Position numbers and translations under genes: made by a program | Notes under the pieces: generated by a model | Told to the model about the DNA's origin: nothing | Database searches by the model: none | What the model saw: the letters and a program-made list of their open reading frames with translations, nothing else | Shown here: positions 1 through 11,822 of the stretch, piece after piece | Layout of the letters: the number at the start of each line of letters is the position of its first letter | Numbering within the stretch: the stretch's first letter is position 1 | Assembly: GCF_004337985.1 (NCBI RefSeq) | Contig: NC_043742.1 | Span: 5,073,259-5,137,258, forward strand | Origin: Pyricularia pennisetigena | Lineage: Eukaryota; Ascomycota; Sordariomycetes; Magnaporthales; Pyriculariaceae | Direction of reading: 5' to 3' | Length of the DNA: 64,000 bases

Positions 1-1340
1 GTCTTGGCCGTGGATCGATCAACTAATGCATCGCAAACAGTTATACGTTTTGCTGTCAGCGCCGAGATGCAACAAAAAACGGAACCAATAGAGAATGCAT
101 ACAACTTCGTCACCAAAAAGTATCGGGCCATGACCAAGACATGGTTCCGCTCATTTTGCTCGGCTCTTTTGTCCCTGATGTTCATTGCCGCCCTGCGTTC
201 ACTCTTTGGGACTCCCGACTCGAGGCCCGTCCCAGATCTGGTCAAGGTGGCAGGCATAGCACGTGCCTTTGAGCCTCTAATTTATTATTCTGAGAATGGT
301 GCGCAGCAAGTCGGCGACCTACAGGCAACGGGCGTCGCCGTCTGGGATCTGGGCGAAAGCGTACGTACCAGCAACATGACATCGGGACCCATCATTGTGA
401 AAGAGCTCGATGATTTGAGCGACAGCCTGCGGACTCTTGCTATCGAGTTGACCAAGTTCTTTGCCAATGTTGATGGAGATATTGATGGGTAAGTTTGGTG
501 GTTTTCACACGTGGAGTTTTTGGACGAATCACAATGAATGATCATGTCACTTACAGGCTTGGCCTCTGCAGTGTTCTTATTGTCATGGACTGGGCTCGCA
601 GGGAGCTTGGCCAACTGCATCAGACCCCGCCTCCTAATCTGTTCACATCGGCTTTTGATAACGTCCACAACCTCTTAACATCTGCTGGCGTCCTTGAAGA
701 CGCAAGGGGCGAGCCGACTCGGGCCGGCCTAATCGCCACCTCCATTTTCGGAATGTCATCTCCGCAACGCACCCGTGCGACCGTGCAACGTACCTTTGAC
801 GAGTTTCTCGCCGTGCTCGAGGAGGCCATTGGCACAGAGTTGCAGCACAGCGTTGCGCTCTTCGCCTTGTTCGAGGCCATCGACCGACAATTCGACAACC
901 TCGCGAGGACGGTAGCAAGGGAGACGAGCGCACAGGATGAGAAGCACGCCGACGCGCTGAGTTCGCTCTGGTCTCGCCTCTTAGGCCCCGACGCTGGCAG
1001 GGTGGCTAAGTATGAGCGAAACCGCCTACTGCTGCAAAACCTGCGCGAGAAGACAGTCTGCAACAAGCGCGTGCTGATCGAGCACAACGATCGGCTGCTC
1101 GCCCTCCGCACAAACCTGGAGAGCCTCAGGAGGAAGCTCGTGAGCCCGCTCGTGCGATCCGTCAACTCATCCACCTTGTCGCTCGAGGAGCAAATCCGAG
1201 GCTTGGATGACGCCCTGCTGTACCTAGATGGTGTACGGACCCGACAGAAGGGCAAGCTGATGGAGATATTGTACGGCGGCAACGGCGGCGGCGAGCATGG
1301 GAGACGGATGATCACGGAGCAGCATGCTTCTCGCAACTGA
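1..1340 (+). CDS. Uncharacterised membrane/coiled-coil protein, 5'-truncated at window edge
   Basis: Two exons, 1-488 and 557-1340. The intron (489-556) has a GTAAGT donor and a TTACAG acceptor, and splicing keeps frame for 423 residues to the TGA at 1338-1340. The reading frame is open to the left edge with no ATG before position 67, so the N-terminus is probably outside the window. One clear hydrophobic segment lies near residues 48-69 of the visible part, preceded by basic residues. A weaker hydrophobic stretch is encoded at the start of exon 2. The C-terminal half is rich in Glu, Leu and Arg with heptad-like spacing, suggesting coiled coil, and ends in a Gly-rich tail. I do not recognise the family. 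It may be a fungal membrane-anchored coiled-coil protein; no function is assigned. Confidence 0.75.
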
Positions 1341-2515
1341 CCTCTTTGTTGCCTGTTGGGTGTTGTTTGCGATAAAACTTGACTTGAATTTCTTTGTTTT
1401 TGTCCTGGGGATTTCTTGGCGTTATCATTATGGAGTTTTCTTAGGGACGGATACTTGCTGGTGCATCATAGTGGTGACGTGTTCTTTTTTTTTTTTTTTT
1501 TCTTTTTGTGTACAATGGGGCAAAGTTCTGAAGTGTACGAGGCTACGTTGCGGTTCAAGGAAGGGCTATTGGCGTATCATGTCATTTTATAAGGGATCCG
1601 TTTTGGACAAAGCTCCTCTTGATTATCAGGGCGCTTCGAATTGGCTAAGGAACGTAGGCTCCTATGTAGGTATGTATGGAAACAAACGACTTTTGGATTG
1701 AATAATAAAGGCGGGTGGAACGACTCGGCGTTTGGATATGGTTCAAGTCGAAATCGATTTGATTGCTATTGATCGCTACTGTATAGGGCGGCCCCAGTCA
1801 TGTGGGAAGAGTCGTCACGAAACTCTCTTTTCCTGTCTGTTCGAACCAACCATGCTGGTGTTCTAGGGATCATACACTACACTAATACTACACCTCAAAC
1901 GAATCATTATGCTTTGTCTTGCGCGTCCTGCATGGCCCGCCTCGGACTTGGTGTCGAATGCAAAGTTGTCATGCATGTGATTTGTTCAAGTCTATATATG
2001 TACACGTCACGACCATCTACAAAGGTACAATCTATGTGCACAGTATGCAGGTTGAAAAAGACAAGAGAAAATGGACTATAAGGGTATCTAGTCCAGCGAG
2101 AACGCGAGCAATGACCGGCCCAAACAAGGCCATTCCCAACCCCTGAACGCCGTTTTCGTGATGACTCGCAGCCCAGTGTCTGATCAAGCTGAGCCTACTC
2201 TGTAACCCCTGGTCTGCCCACCGCGTATCCTTCCATCAACGGGAAAAAGATGTCTATCATTACATGGTAAATCTGTTGCAAAAGCCGCCAACCAGAGGAC
2301 CATTTGTTTCTTTTTCTTTTCGCAAGAGCTGGACGAGATGCCCTTCCCACCAAATAACGTGACTCATGATCCGCATAAAAACAAACAAGTGTAAAAGTCC
2401 ACCATCATAATAAACCAGAAAAGGGTGCGATAAAAATGCATGGTATCATCTGCGAAAAGATATGGCCGTCTGCACATATCAGAGGCGAAAAGAACGACCA
2501 AGGAGCATGGCTTGA
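1341..2515. other. Intergenic, 3' flanks of two convergent genes
   Basis: This is the spacer between the stop of the truncated + strand gene and the stop of PAB1. It holds a T17 tract at 1485-1501 and an AATAATAAA-like stretch near 1700 that could serve 3'-end formation. Short open frames here have no recognisable content. I see no gene. Confidence 0.6.
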
Positions 2516-4878
2516 TTAGGCCTTCTCCTCAGTCTTCTCTTCCTTGCCCGGGGCCTGGGCGCCCTCACCGTCACCCTGCTGGCGAACGTAGTCATCATAG
2601 ACAGCCAAAGCCTCGTCAACCTTGGACCGCAGAGCACCGTCGTTCTCAACACTGTAAATTGAAGAATTATGTTAGCAATTACGATTCGTTGCATTTGTAT
2701 GGGTTTCGGGGAGGATGGGACCTACAGGGCAACGAGCTCGTTGTTGTCCATTTCCAAAAGCATGCCAGTGATCTTGCCCGCGAGCTCCGGGTGGATAGCC
2801 TGGATCTTGGGGAAGATGGCCTCGCCAAGGATCTGCTTCTGCTGGCCAGGGTTATCAGCCACAGCGGCCAGCTGGCCCTGGAGACCCTCAGGAGCACCAG
2901 CACCACGAGCGCCGGCGGGGGCACCGGCAGGGGCACGGCCAGCGGCAGCTCCGCGTCCAGCACCCGGACCTTGTTGCCTAGCGTTGGGAGGGAAGCCAGG
3001 AAGGCCAGCACCGCCAGGCATGCCAGGAACAGGCACACCCCCCTGCATGGGCCCGCGTCCGGCGGGACCGCCGCGACCGCCAGCGAGGGCTGACTGCTGG
3101 ATTTGCTGCATGGCGGCAATGAATTGTGGGTTGTTGGGCTGAGGGAACGGACCCTGGGGAGGGAACTGGCCGGGGAGGCCGTACATGGGTGGGATGCCTT
3201 GTGGCATGGCGCCGCGTCCGCCCTGTTGGGCAGCGAAGCCGGCAGGGAACTGACCGGGACGGCCAGGCTGCATCGGCATGCCACCCTGGGGGTAGGGCAT
3301 ACCGCGGCCACCAGCAGGGGGCATGAAGCCAGGCTGGGAGCCAGGTCCGTAGAAAACAGGAGCCTGCATGTACTGCTGGGGCATACCCGCAGCAGCCGCA
3401 GCCTGCTGCATACGGAGTTGATTGCGAGCCTGAATGCTCTGCTCGAGCTGGTTCTTGCGAACATCCTTGCGCTGAGCCAGAGCAACATACAGCGGCTTGT
3501 TGTTAACCATGCGCTGGTTCATCTCAGCGACAGCCTTGGTGGCATCATCGGGGTTGGCGAAGCAAACAAAGCCGAATCCCTTGCTCTTACCAAGCTTCGG
3601 CTTGGGCTTGGAGTCCTCGCCCTCCTTCTCCTCGGACTTGGAATCCTCGCCTTCTTTCTCCTCAGCCTTGTTCTCCTTGTTCTTCTCGCTATCCTCACCC
3701 TCCTTGGACTCACCCTCCTCGCCAGGCTCAGCAACGCTGTCGCGCATAACCTTTGCCGAGGTAATGGGCCCGAACTCGGAGAAAAGTTGACGAAGTTTAT
3801 CATCGTCGACCTCATCGTCCAGGTTCTTGATGTAGAGGTTGACACCCTGGTACTTGCTGGCCTTCTCCTGGCGGGCGGCCTCGTAAGATTTGCGCAGCTC
3901 CTCCTCGCGCTCGTGCTTCTTTTGCGCACGGCCGACGTAGAGGTTCTGGCCATGGAACTCCTTCTCGTTAAGTTCCTGCACAGCCTTGGAGGCATCCTCG
4001 TGGGAAGTGAAGTTGACGAAGCCGAAGCCACGGCTCTTTCCAGTCTCCTGGTCACGAGCAAGTGATGACGATGTGACATCGCCGAACTTTTCGAACAGAG
4101 CACGGAACTCCTCGTCAGTAACTTCGGGGTTGATGTTCTTCACGTAGATGTTGGTGAAGTTGGCCTTCATCTCGTCGAATTTGCTCTGGCGGTCCTTCTT
4201 GGGGATGTGGTGGCCAACGTAGACCTTCTTCTCGTTGAGGAGCATACCGTTGACATGCTTGATGGCCTGTGAAGCAGCCTCATCAGTCTCGTAGTGAACG
4301 AAACCATAGCCCTTCGAGTTGCCATTCTCATCCTGGGCAACCTTGCAGCTCAGAATGTTACCGAAAGCTGCAAAAGTGTCGTGCAAAGCCTTGTTGTCGA
4401 TGGCGACGTCCAGGTTCTTGATGAAAACGTTGCCCTGACCGGTCTTGCGCAGGGCAGGGTCGCGTTGCGACCACATGATGCGGCAAGGGCGGCCCTTAAT
4501 CAGGGTGTAGTTGAGCTCCTCGAGAGCCTTCTCGCCATCGGCAGTCGTGTTGTAGTTTACGTAGGCGTAGCCGAGAGAGCGACGAGTGACAGCGTCGCGG
4601 CATACACGGATGGATGCGACAGAGCCGATCTGGGAGAAGAGCTCAAAGAGCATCGCCTCAGTGACAGAGGGGTCAAGCTCGCCAACGTAGAGGGATGCCG
4701 ATGCTTGGGGGTGGGGGGCGGCAGACGAGGGGGTCGGACCGGCCGTGTCAATCTCCTCGCCCGTGAAGGAGGCGCCGACATTGGTGTTGACTGTGGTCTT
4801 GTCACCTCCATTGATGCTGGCGTTGGCGAGGTCTGAGGTAAGCTGATCAACAGCAGCGGGGTTGGCAGGGGCGGCCAT
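2516..4878 (-). CDS. PAB1: Polyadenylate-binding protein Pab1
   Basis: Cytoplasmic/nuclear poly(A)-binding protein acting in translation initiation, mRNA stability and export. Exons on the minus strand are 4878-2726 and 2651-2516, giving 762 residues. The 74-nt intron (2652-2725) has a GTAGGT donor, a TGCTAAC branch site and a TTTACAG acceptor. Four RRMs are visible: about 62-138, 150-226, 243-319 and 346-468, each with RNP1/RNP2 motifs such as KGYGFVHY and [11 protein letters not shown]4 is interrupted by a charged Glu/Lys/Asp insert of about 50 residues (381-430) between RNP2 and RNP1. A Pro/Gly/Met/Gln-rich linker follows, then a C-terminal PABC (MLLE) domain from about 664 with the KITGMLLEM signature at 702-710. 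The last exon supplies the final PABC helix and a charged tail; without splicing the protein would stop at residue 718. The ATG at 4876-4878 fits the family start. Confidence 0.97.
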
Positions 4879-7649
4879 TATGATGAAAGATTGTCAATCG
4901 AAAGGTTTGTGCTGTCGATAATGTGCTTTGTTAGGGCTTGTTCGTATATTCTGGGGCGCGAGGACTTGATAATTATGGAGGACTCAAGGAGGAAGAAGAT
5001 ATGGGATTATTTGTATGAAGACCAAGATCGATTGTAGCCAAGAGCCTGAGAGACAAATCGATTGCGGCGATCGACGAGTATAGGTAGCTGGGATGCGGGA
5101 GGCGACCTACCTTTGATCCTGATGTGACAAAGGGGATGGCCGTGAAGGTCAAAGACAGCCGCGTAGGTGTGATGTCGGATTTGGGCAACCAAGTCGTTTG
5201 CTGTATGTAGAACACCCGAACCTGTTGGCGAGCTCCTCTGTGGCTTGCCGTTGTTTCGTTATTTTTTTACTGCCTTTTCTTTTTCTCGTTTGAGGGCGAT
5301 TTTGTCCTTTAGTACGACTTTCGTCAACTAGATGAAGGCGGTGATTTTCTTCTCGACAGAAACTGTCAAGGGCTTTTTTGGGGGATTTTCAATTTTTTTT
5401 GTGTATTTGAGTTATGAAGAGATGATGCGTGAGAACAGCATTCAAGTACGAAATCCGTACTTGTCAACTGGTGAGTGCAGATATCTGACCTTGGTGTTGT
5501 GGGCGGGAGAAAAAGAGAGAAACGTGACAACCTGTTGTCGATTCAATTTTTTTTTTTTTTTTTTTTCCCCGATGCCCGCTTCCCTTTGGTTTTCTCCATG
5601 GTGATTTGACGAGGTCGGGAAGGTGGGGCATGCGACCGGGGTCACACTGTCTTTTATCGTCTGAATCGGCAAGTGTGGCTTCAACCAAGTAGTGGGGTCC
5701 AAAAACTGACAGACCGCTAACTATTACGGGCGGCAACCAAGCAAGCCAAGGTAGCTAGGCAACCATGCTTTTTTCCTAAGCTCCATCCATATATGTGTAG
5801 GGACTCTGAGTAACAATAGCACTCGCCCTTGCATTTTCGGGGAAAGGAAAATAGTCGATTACTGCAAATGTGATTTACAAGTAAGTTTCACCCCTGTTTC
5901 ATTCAAATCCCAGTGACCTACCTACCAACACCTACGTGGCATATGGGTATACGTAGGTAGGTAAGATAGTCAAAGAAACTAGAGCTGGAAAATAGTTATA
6001 GAGGTTACATTTCGTCCAGCTGAAGACCTAGAACCCCTCTGGTAAGTAGGCACGCACCTTTGTTTGATTACCTAAGTTGTTGATTATGCCGTGATCGCTA
6101 GTCTCAGGGTCCTACAAAAACATTAGATACCGGATATGGGATGTCTTTCGTCTGACTGTTCCATTATACCCAGATGACAGACGAATACACTGACCAACAA
6201 TATTAACATTTCCCCCAGATTTTGTATAATGCGTCTATCGAATTATCTGGGGATGGATCGATAAATGATTCAGCGTGCGTGCCGTCGATGGTCTAACCCG
6301 GCCCAGTCAAGTTGGTACCTGCTGCAACAACTTGACCTATTTTCTGTGACAGTGGGCAAGCTAGCCTTAAACTGTTGCTTTGGTATAATCCGTTAAAATG
6401 TGAATAGGTACGGTAACTACCCTACCTTGGCATCTAGGTACTTATCCACTTAGACTCGCAAGCAAGTACCTAAGTTGGTTAAATCGCGACTGAATGGTTT
6501 TTGAGAGTTTGTGAAAAGGAGTCTAGACGATTTGTATGCTTCCATCCATGAAGTGGAAAGCAGCTTCTAATAAAGAAGTGCTCGATTCGGGTATACCTAC
6601 CTACCTCCTGACTAAATGTAGTGAAGGTAGGTATGTTCCTATGGTACCTAGGCCAGAAAACTTTCAAGACAAGGCGGGAAGATACAAGGAGATTGGCGAT
6701 CAAGACGTTCGCTTTATCTCCAAAAGTCTCGAGTTATTGTTGGAACCAGATCTTGAAACAAATCCCAAAGATGAATGCCCCAAAACTTTCAAGTGTTCCA
6801 AGTACACGGACTAATATGAATATGCTCTCTCGTGAATTCTTCAGGTAGCTTGCCAGTGGCCATTATATACCGACCCAGATGCAGGGGTCCCCCGCAGAGA
6901 CTGACGAGGGGGCCGTGCTGAGGGGTCTAAATGGCCCAGGTCCCAGATGGATGTGGGGCGGCATTCGGTTGCAGAGCACAGCGGGCCTTGCGCACGTACT
7001 TCTACCGGCGTAAAGGGTGGAGGAGGCAGCTCAGGTTCCTGTTAATGATGACATATCAATCCCGGTGTTCGATGACCTTATCGCCAGAACCTTCTCGTCG
7101 TCTTGCTGTCAAACGGTTTTTCTCGATTGCGTGGCGGTTTTTATGTGATGTACTGGCACCGCCAACAACATTCGTGACATACATACCCAGTCACATGGGA
7201 GAGGCCGTAGTGTCTTCATACCAGGCGTAAAAGTGTGTTCGTACCGAAACTACCTTAGCTGGTTTGCCCCCACGCCCTTTCGTCCAGCGAGACCCTCCAC
7301 TATGTTGACGTAGACCTGCTCGAAGCCGCCACAACTGATTAGCTTAACCTCCACTGCAAGCTACTAACTAACTACCTTGTTTAGCCTCCATATTGTGTGC
7401 GAAGTAAGCAACGCCGGAGTTCTCAGAGAGAGAGAAAAAAAACACCGCCACGCCGCAAGAAACTTGGTTCGATATTCACACATTACCACGAATATTGATC
7501 CGCATCTGCCCTGCACTGCGTTGGATACCCCGGGCCGTCAATAAATATTCTTTCTCGCCTAGCACCATCGCACCGTATCCTTACATTAGTCCTCGACCCG
7601 TTGACCGCCCACGAAGCTGTTGTCGAACGATATCCGGTACCTTCAAACA
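4879..7649. promoter_or_regulatory. Divergent spacer between PAB1 and the HECT ligase gene
   Basis: This 2.8-kb region holds the promoters and leaders of both genes. On the PAB1 side, the minus strand has A-rich stretches (T-rich on +) at about 5258-5290 and a 20-nt homopolymer at 5547-5566. PABP leaders in other eukaryotes carry A-rich autoregulatory tracts, so these are candidates. A GTAGGT donor (complement near 5107-5112) and a GACAG acceptor (near 4912) could bound a 5'-UTR intron. Repeated CTAC/GTAG tetranucleotides occur at 5917-5957 and 6593-6634. No supported gene was seen; the short frames around 6480-6850 look random. Confidence 0.5.
6593..6634. repeat. Inverted repeat of the TACCTACCT motif
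   Basis: A perfect 10-bp inverted repeat (ATACCTACCT at 6593-6602 and AGGTAGGTAT at 6625-6634) is separated by 22 nt. Similar CTAC/GTAG blocks recur in several spacers of the window. No function is known. Confidence 0.6.
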
Positions 7650-10600
7650 ATGTTCCCAACCTTTACGGGAAACTCGAGACGTCCACGAAACGTCAATCTT
7701 AGCGGGCAAAAGAGCGATCCATTTGCTGGGACAGCCTGGGGCTCGGCCGCCACGAGCGGTCCTTCCAAGTCTGTCTCAGAAGCGCAGGCAGACCGACAGA
7801 GGAGGCAACGTGAAAGAGACAGGCTCAAGGCAGCACAAAAGATACAGAGGCTATGGAGAGGTCATAGGGAGCGCCAGGCCGTGAGGACCACGCGCCGGCA
7901 AGCCTTTGATGCCCTCTTTACAGACGAGGCGCTGGCAGAGAACCCGGAAGAGAGACTGCAGCGGGCATTCCCATTACTTCTAGATGTATACAACCTCTCC
8001 AGGGACGATGATTACCAACGTCTTTGCATTCTTTCACCAGATTTGCTTAGGGTCGACCACATACTCTCCACCCCGGACCTTCAGTCAAGACACAGGCTCA
8101 AGCGGCTTGTCGGCATCATTGTCACATCTTTGAACCGGAAGAAAGATGACGATGACCGGAGCAACTTGTTGCTGAGAGTTCTGGTTCGGATAATCGAATC
8201 ACAGCCATCCTTGGCTCTTGATCATGTTGACTCTTACTACAAGGTTCTAGCAACACTTTGTCGTCAGGCCATTGATACAGATCCGACTGAGAAAGATCTT
8301 CTACAGCGTGCCATCACTGCACCACTGATAGACGGTGCCGGTAGACCAGGTAAGCCTCTAGCTGCATCTCGTACACTCAAAACAAGTTCTCCTGACGATG
8401 GTTATGCTTCATTCAGGTCCCGAATCACAAGTGGTATACAGCGCTTTTGTTCTTGGGTTTCTCACGGAACCAGACCTGGCACTCATTGAACAGGATCCAG
8501 CTCTCATTGGGAACAGGGTTGATCCTATCAAACTCTCATCGGCAGTCCTAGACGCCTCGATTAAAGCTACGGCTGCTGGCGTCTCCAAAAAGGGCTTGCT
8601 GTGGCTTCTTGCACATTTTATTGACCTGCAACGTACTCAGTCACGAGCAAATCGCAGTTTCACTGATATCAAAGCCATGTACAATCTTCTAAGCAGCCTG
8701 GCCAGCACAATCAACACCCGCCTGGGTGCTAGCTCATCTACTACCGTTTCCGGTAGTGGCAATGATAGCGATTCGGAAGAATCTCGTCTGCCAAACCACG
8801 TCACTAAAAATCTACTATCACTGGTCGACAGAAAGGAGGTCTCTAGCCTCTTGGAAAAATTCGCTGCGTGAGTGCCACGCTCCCAAAAAGTACATGGATT
8901 GAACATTGTTGATAAAACTGACCGGCAAACTTTTAGTAACTACGCCGAAACATCATCATCTGGGGCCGTGCAAGACGCCAGTGTTTTGGCCGGCTACATA
9001 TTGGTGCTTATTCGGTCTTTTCCAAATAAAAGTGATGACATTCGAATGCGACTTTACTTGGCCGACTTTCCATGCCAGGCTGGCAAGTTACCCGCCATCA
9101 AGTTGTTCTGGGACGCGGCTGTCAAGACTCAAGTTTTCAGCCGCATCATATCAAACGAGAACTCGACGCTCAACTTCCTCCTTCAACGTAACTATTTCCA
9201 ATCATCTTCGGCAACCGGCAGCGACTCTACCTGGGACTCTGAGTGGCGGACAGTTCTTCTCTTCTTAGAACTCTACGTCTTTATACTGAGGCTCACAGAT
9301 GACGAGGACTTCTTCAATGGACTAACCGGACGAAGTCTGAATACGAAGCCGGCCTCACGTGTCAGTTACTGTACTCTGCCACTAGAAGATTTGAAGAAAC
9401 TCTCACTGTTTCTCAAAAATCTCGGGTTTACTCTGTACAACAATGCGGCTGAACTCCTGAGGGCGGACAGTACGACCAGCAGGCCTCGCCCCACGACGGA
9501 TCAAACGTTCAGCCAATCTGCTTCCAACTCCAAATCACGTCGCCCTGACCCACCAAGCTTCAGCGTGATATCGGGGATAGACTATGGGGAATTCAAGAAA
9601 ATAGTCCTCACGGCTGTGCGTATGCTGTATGAGCGCGATTCAAGGCGTTCGTTCTTGCCGTCTGGTCATTGGCTGATGACGTCGAGATTCGACATGGATG
9701 GTTTTACCGCGGCGGTGGTTATGGAAGAACAGAGACAGCACGAGTTGCGGGAGAACAGCAGTGATGACGAAGAGGACGACGACGACGACGAGGTCGAAAT
9801 GCCAACTGCTCCCCCATCACAACCAGTGGCGCAGACATGGGCCGGTCAGCGTCGATCGCGGCACGCTGCAGTAGAAGAGTACCGGAGCCGACAGCAGAAG
9901 GTGGCGAATGCCAGGATGAGAGAGTTCTTGGCACCAAAGCTGGAAGTGCTTCGAAACATGCCGTTTTCTATTCCTTTCGAAACCCGCATACGAATCTTCC
10001 GGGATTTTGTGCATCTTGACAAGGAGAGGAGGCGCAAGGGGCACGTCGATCCAGACCAGTGGCGTCATCACATGATGACGGCAGACGGGTTCTCGAACCC
10101 TTTCGAGGCAAACCATCCAGGAGGAGCCATCAGCAAGCATCATGCAAAGATCAGCCGCGGCAGCATGTTCGATGACGCCTTTGAACAGTTCTGGGGTCTA
10201 GGGCAAGGGCTAAAGGAGCCGATACAAATCACGTTTGTGGACCAATTCGATACCGTCGAGGCCGGAATTGATGGTGGCGGTGTGACCAAGGAGTTCCTGA
10301 TCAGTGTCACCACTGAGGCTTTCAGTAGTAAACACAACCTGTTCGTCAGCACGAAGGAAAACGCGCTCTATCCGAACCCTTCCTCGCTGGACCAGCTCCA
10401 GGACTCGATGAGGAGGTCGGGTATATCTGAAGGCGGGGACGAGTGGAGGTTGAATATAAGAAAGCTCCTAGCACACTACGAGTTTCTCGGTCGGATCGTT
10501 GGAAAATGCATGTACGAAGGCATTCTTGTCGACATTGCCTTTGCGGGGTTCTTTTTGCTCAAGTGGTCTGCGGCGGCTACTGACCACGGCTACCGAGCCA

Positions 10601-11316
10601 ACGTCAACGACCTTCGGGAGATGGATGAAGAGCTGTATCAAGGTCTTTTGCGACTCAAGAGCATGGACGATGTCTCGCAGCTGGGACTGGACTTTACAGT
10701 AACGGACCAAGTCTCCCTTACCGATGATAGAACAGTCACCGTGACGAGAGAGCTGATACCCAACGGCAAGAACATCACCGTGACCAATGAGAATCGACCT
10801 CTTTTCATCTCATACATGGCAAGGCACCGACTCGTGACGCAGTCATACCAGCAAACACAAGCCTTTCTGAGGGGTCTTGGCACCATTGTGTCTCCGTCAT
10901 GGCTGTCCATGTTTAACCAGACGGAGCTGCAGTGGCTTGTGGGCGGAGAGCAATCGGAGATCGATGTCTACGACCTACGCAGGCATACTACGTACAACGG
11001 CGTCTATACCATCGGGGACGACGGAGAGGAGCACCCCACGGTCAAGTTGTTTTGGCAGGCAATGCACGAGTTTCAAGACAGCGAGCGGCGCGACGTGCTC
11101 AAGTTCGTGACTTCGACGCCCCGTGCGCCTTTGTTGGGCTTCTCGCAGCTGGTGCCTTCCTTTACCATTCGGGATGGCGGGTTGGATCTGACGAGGCTTC
11201 CAAGCGCAAGTACCTGTGTCAATCTGATGAAGCTGCCACAGTATCAGACACTGGAGCAGCTCAAGACCAAGCTGAAATATGCGATATCATCAAATGCTGG
11301 GTTTGATCTCAGTTGA
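7650..11316 (+). CDS. HUL5: HECT-type E3 ubiquitin ligase, Hul5/UBE3B-UBE3C type
   Basis: Predicted E3 that accepts ubiquitin on a HECT cysteine and passes it to substrates. Family members (yeast Hul5, human UBE3C) extend chains on proteasome-bound and misfolded proteins. Exons are 7650-8349, 8417-8867 and 8937-11316, giving 1176 residues. Both introns have good donors (GTAAGC, GTGAGT) and CTGAC branch sites. The start at 7650 begins with MFPTF, typical of the family. An IQ-like motif lies at about 61-76 in a basic helix. A Ser/Asp/Glu-rich acidic tract sits near 658-673. The HECT domain runs from about 780 to the end, with the GIDGGGVTKEF signature and the catalytic Cys1144 in the STCVNLMKLP motif, followed by a C-terminal tail ending GFDLS. 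Everything needed for activity is present. Confidence 0.95.
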
Positions 11317-11418
11317 GATGGAGCTCTCTAACGGACGGAGGCCACGAAGATAGTAAAGCATAGGAACGAATATATGATTTTAGAGCACGATATATGGTTG
11401 CTGATGACAAAAGGCTAT

Positions 11419-11477
<59 letters not shown>

Positions 11478-11822
11478 TCTAGATCTAGTGATTGCCTACT
11501 TCTATGAATGGAGCCTTGATATACCATACCTCGCTGCTCCTTTTCATGACATCAGCAGCTAGTTAGCTTCCCTGAAACCCTCAATTTTTTTTTGCTGAAC
11601 CCGACTGTTAAGGGGCGGGACATGGACCCTTTGGGGTTTAGCAACAGTCGACTCATGTATCCGGCAGTGCTTACAACGACGAATAGCTGCCGGTGCTGAA
11701 CTAGTATCGTCACAAAGTTCTATGATTGATAGATAACTTCCTTTTCTTTTTGTTCCCTTTTTTTATTTTTACTTGTTTTTTTTTTTTTGGGTCTTGTTCT
11801 CGTTATAAACTTTCTCCATTTT
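11317..11822. other. Convergent 3' spacer with long poly(T)
   Basis: This lies between the stop codons of the HECT ligase and the gamma-glutamyl phosphate reductase genes. It contains the longest uninterrupted homopolymer in the window (T56) and further T-rich stretches at about 11740-11790. No gene is visible. Confidence 0.6.
11421..11476 (+). repeat. 56-nt uninterrupted poly(T) tract
   Basis: Positions 11421-11476 are all T. The tract lies about 105 nt past the HECT ligase stop. Its length in reads and assembly is likely unreliable. Confidence 0.95.

Noticed and set aside
2679..4836. Several plus- and minus-frame ORFs overlapping PAB1
   Set aside because: They mirror the highly biased PAB1 codons (Leu/Ser/Pro/Arg-rich) and have no independent support.
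6536..6848. 92- and 75-codon overlapping frames upstream of the HECT ligase gene
   Set aside because: They are short, in spacer DNA with CTAC repeats, with no recognisable content or splice context.
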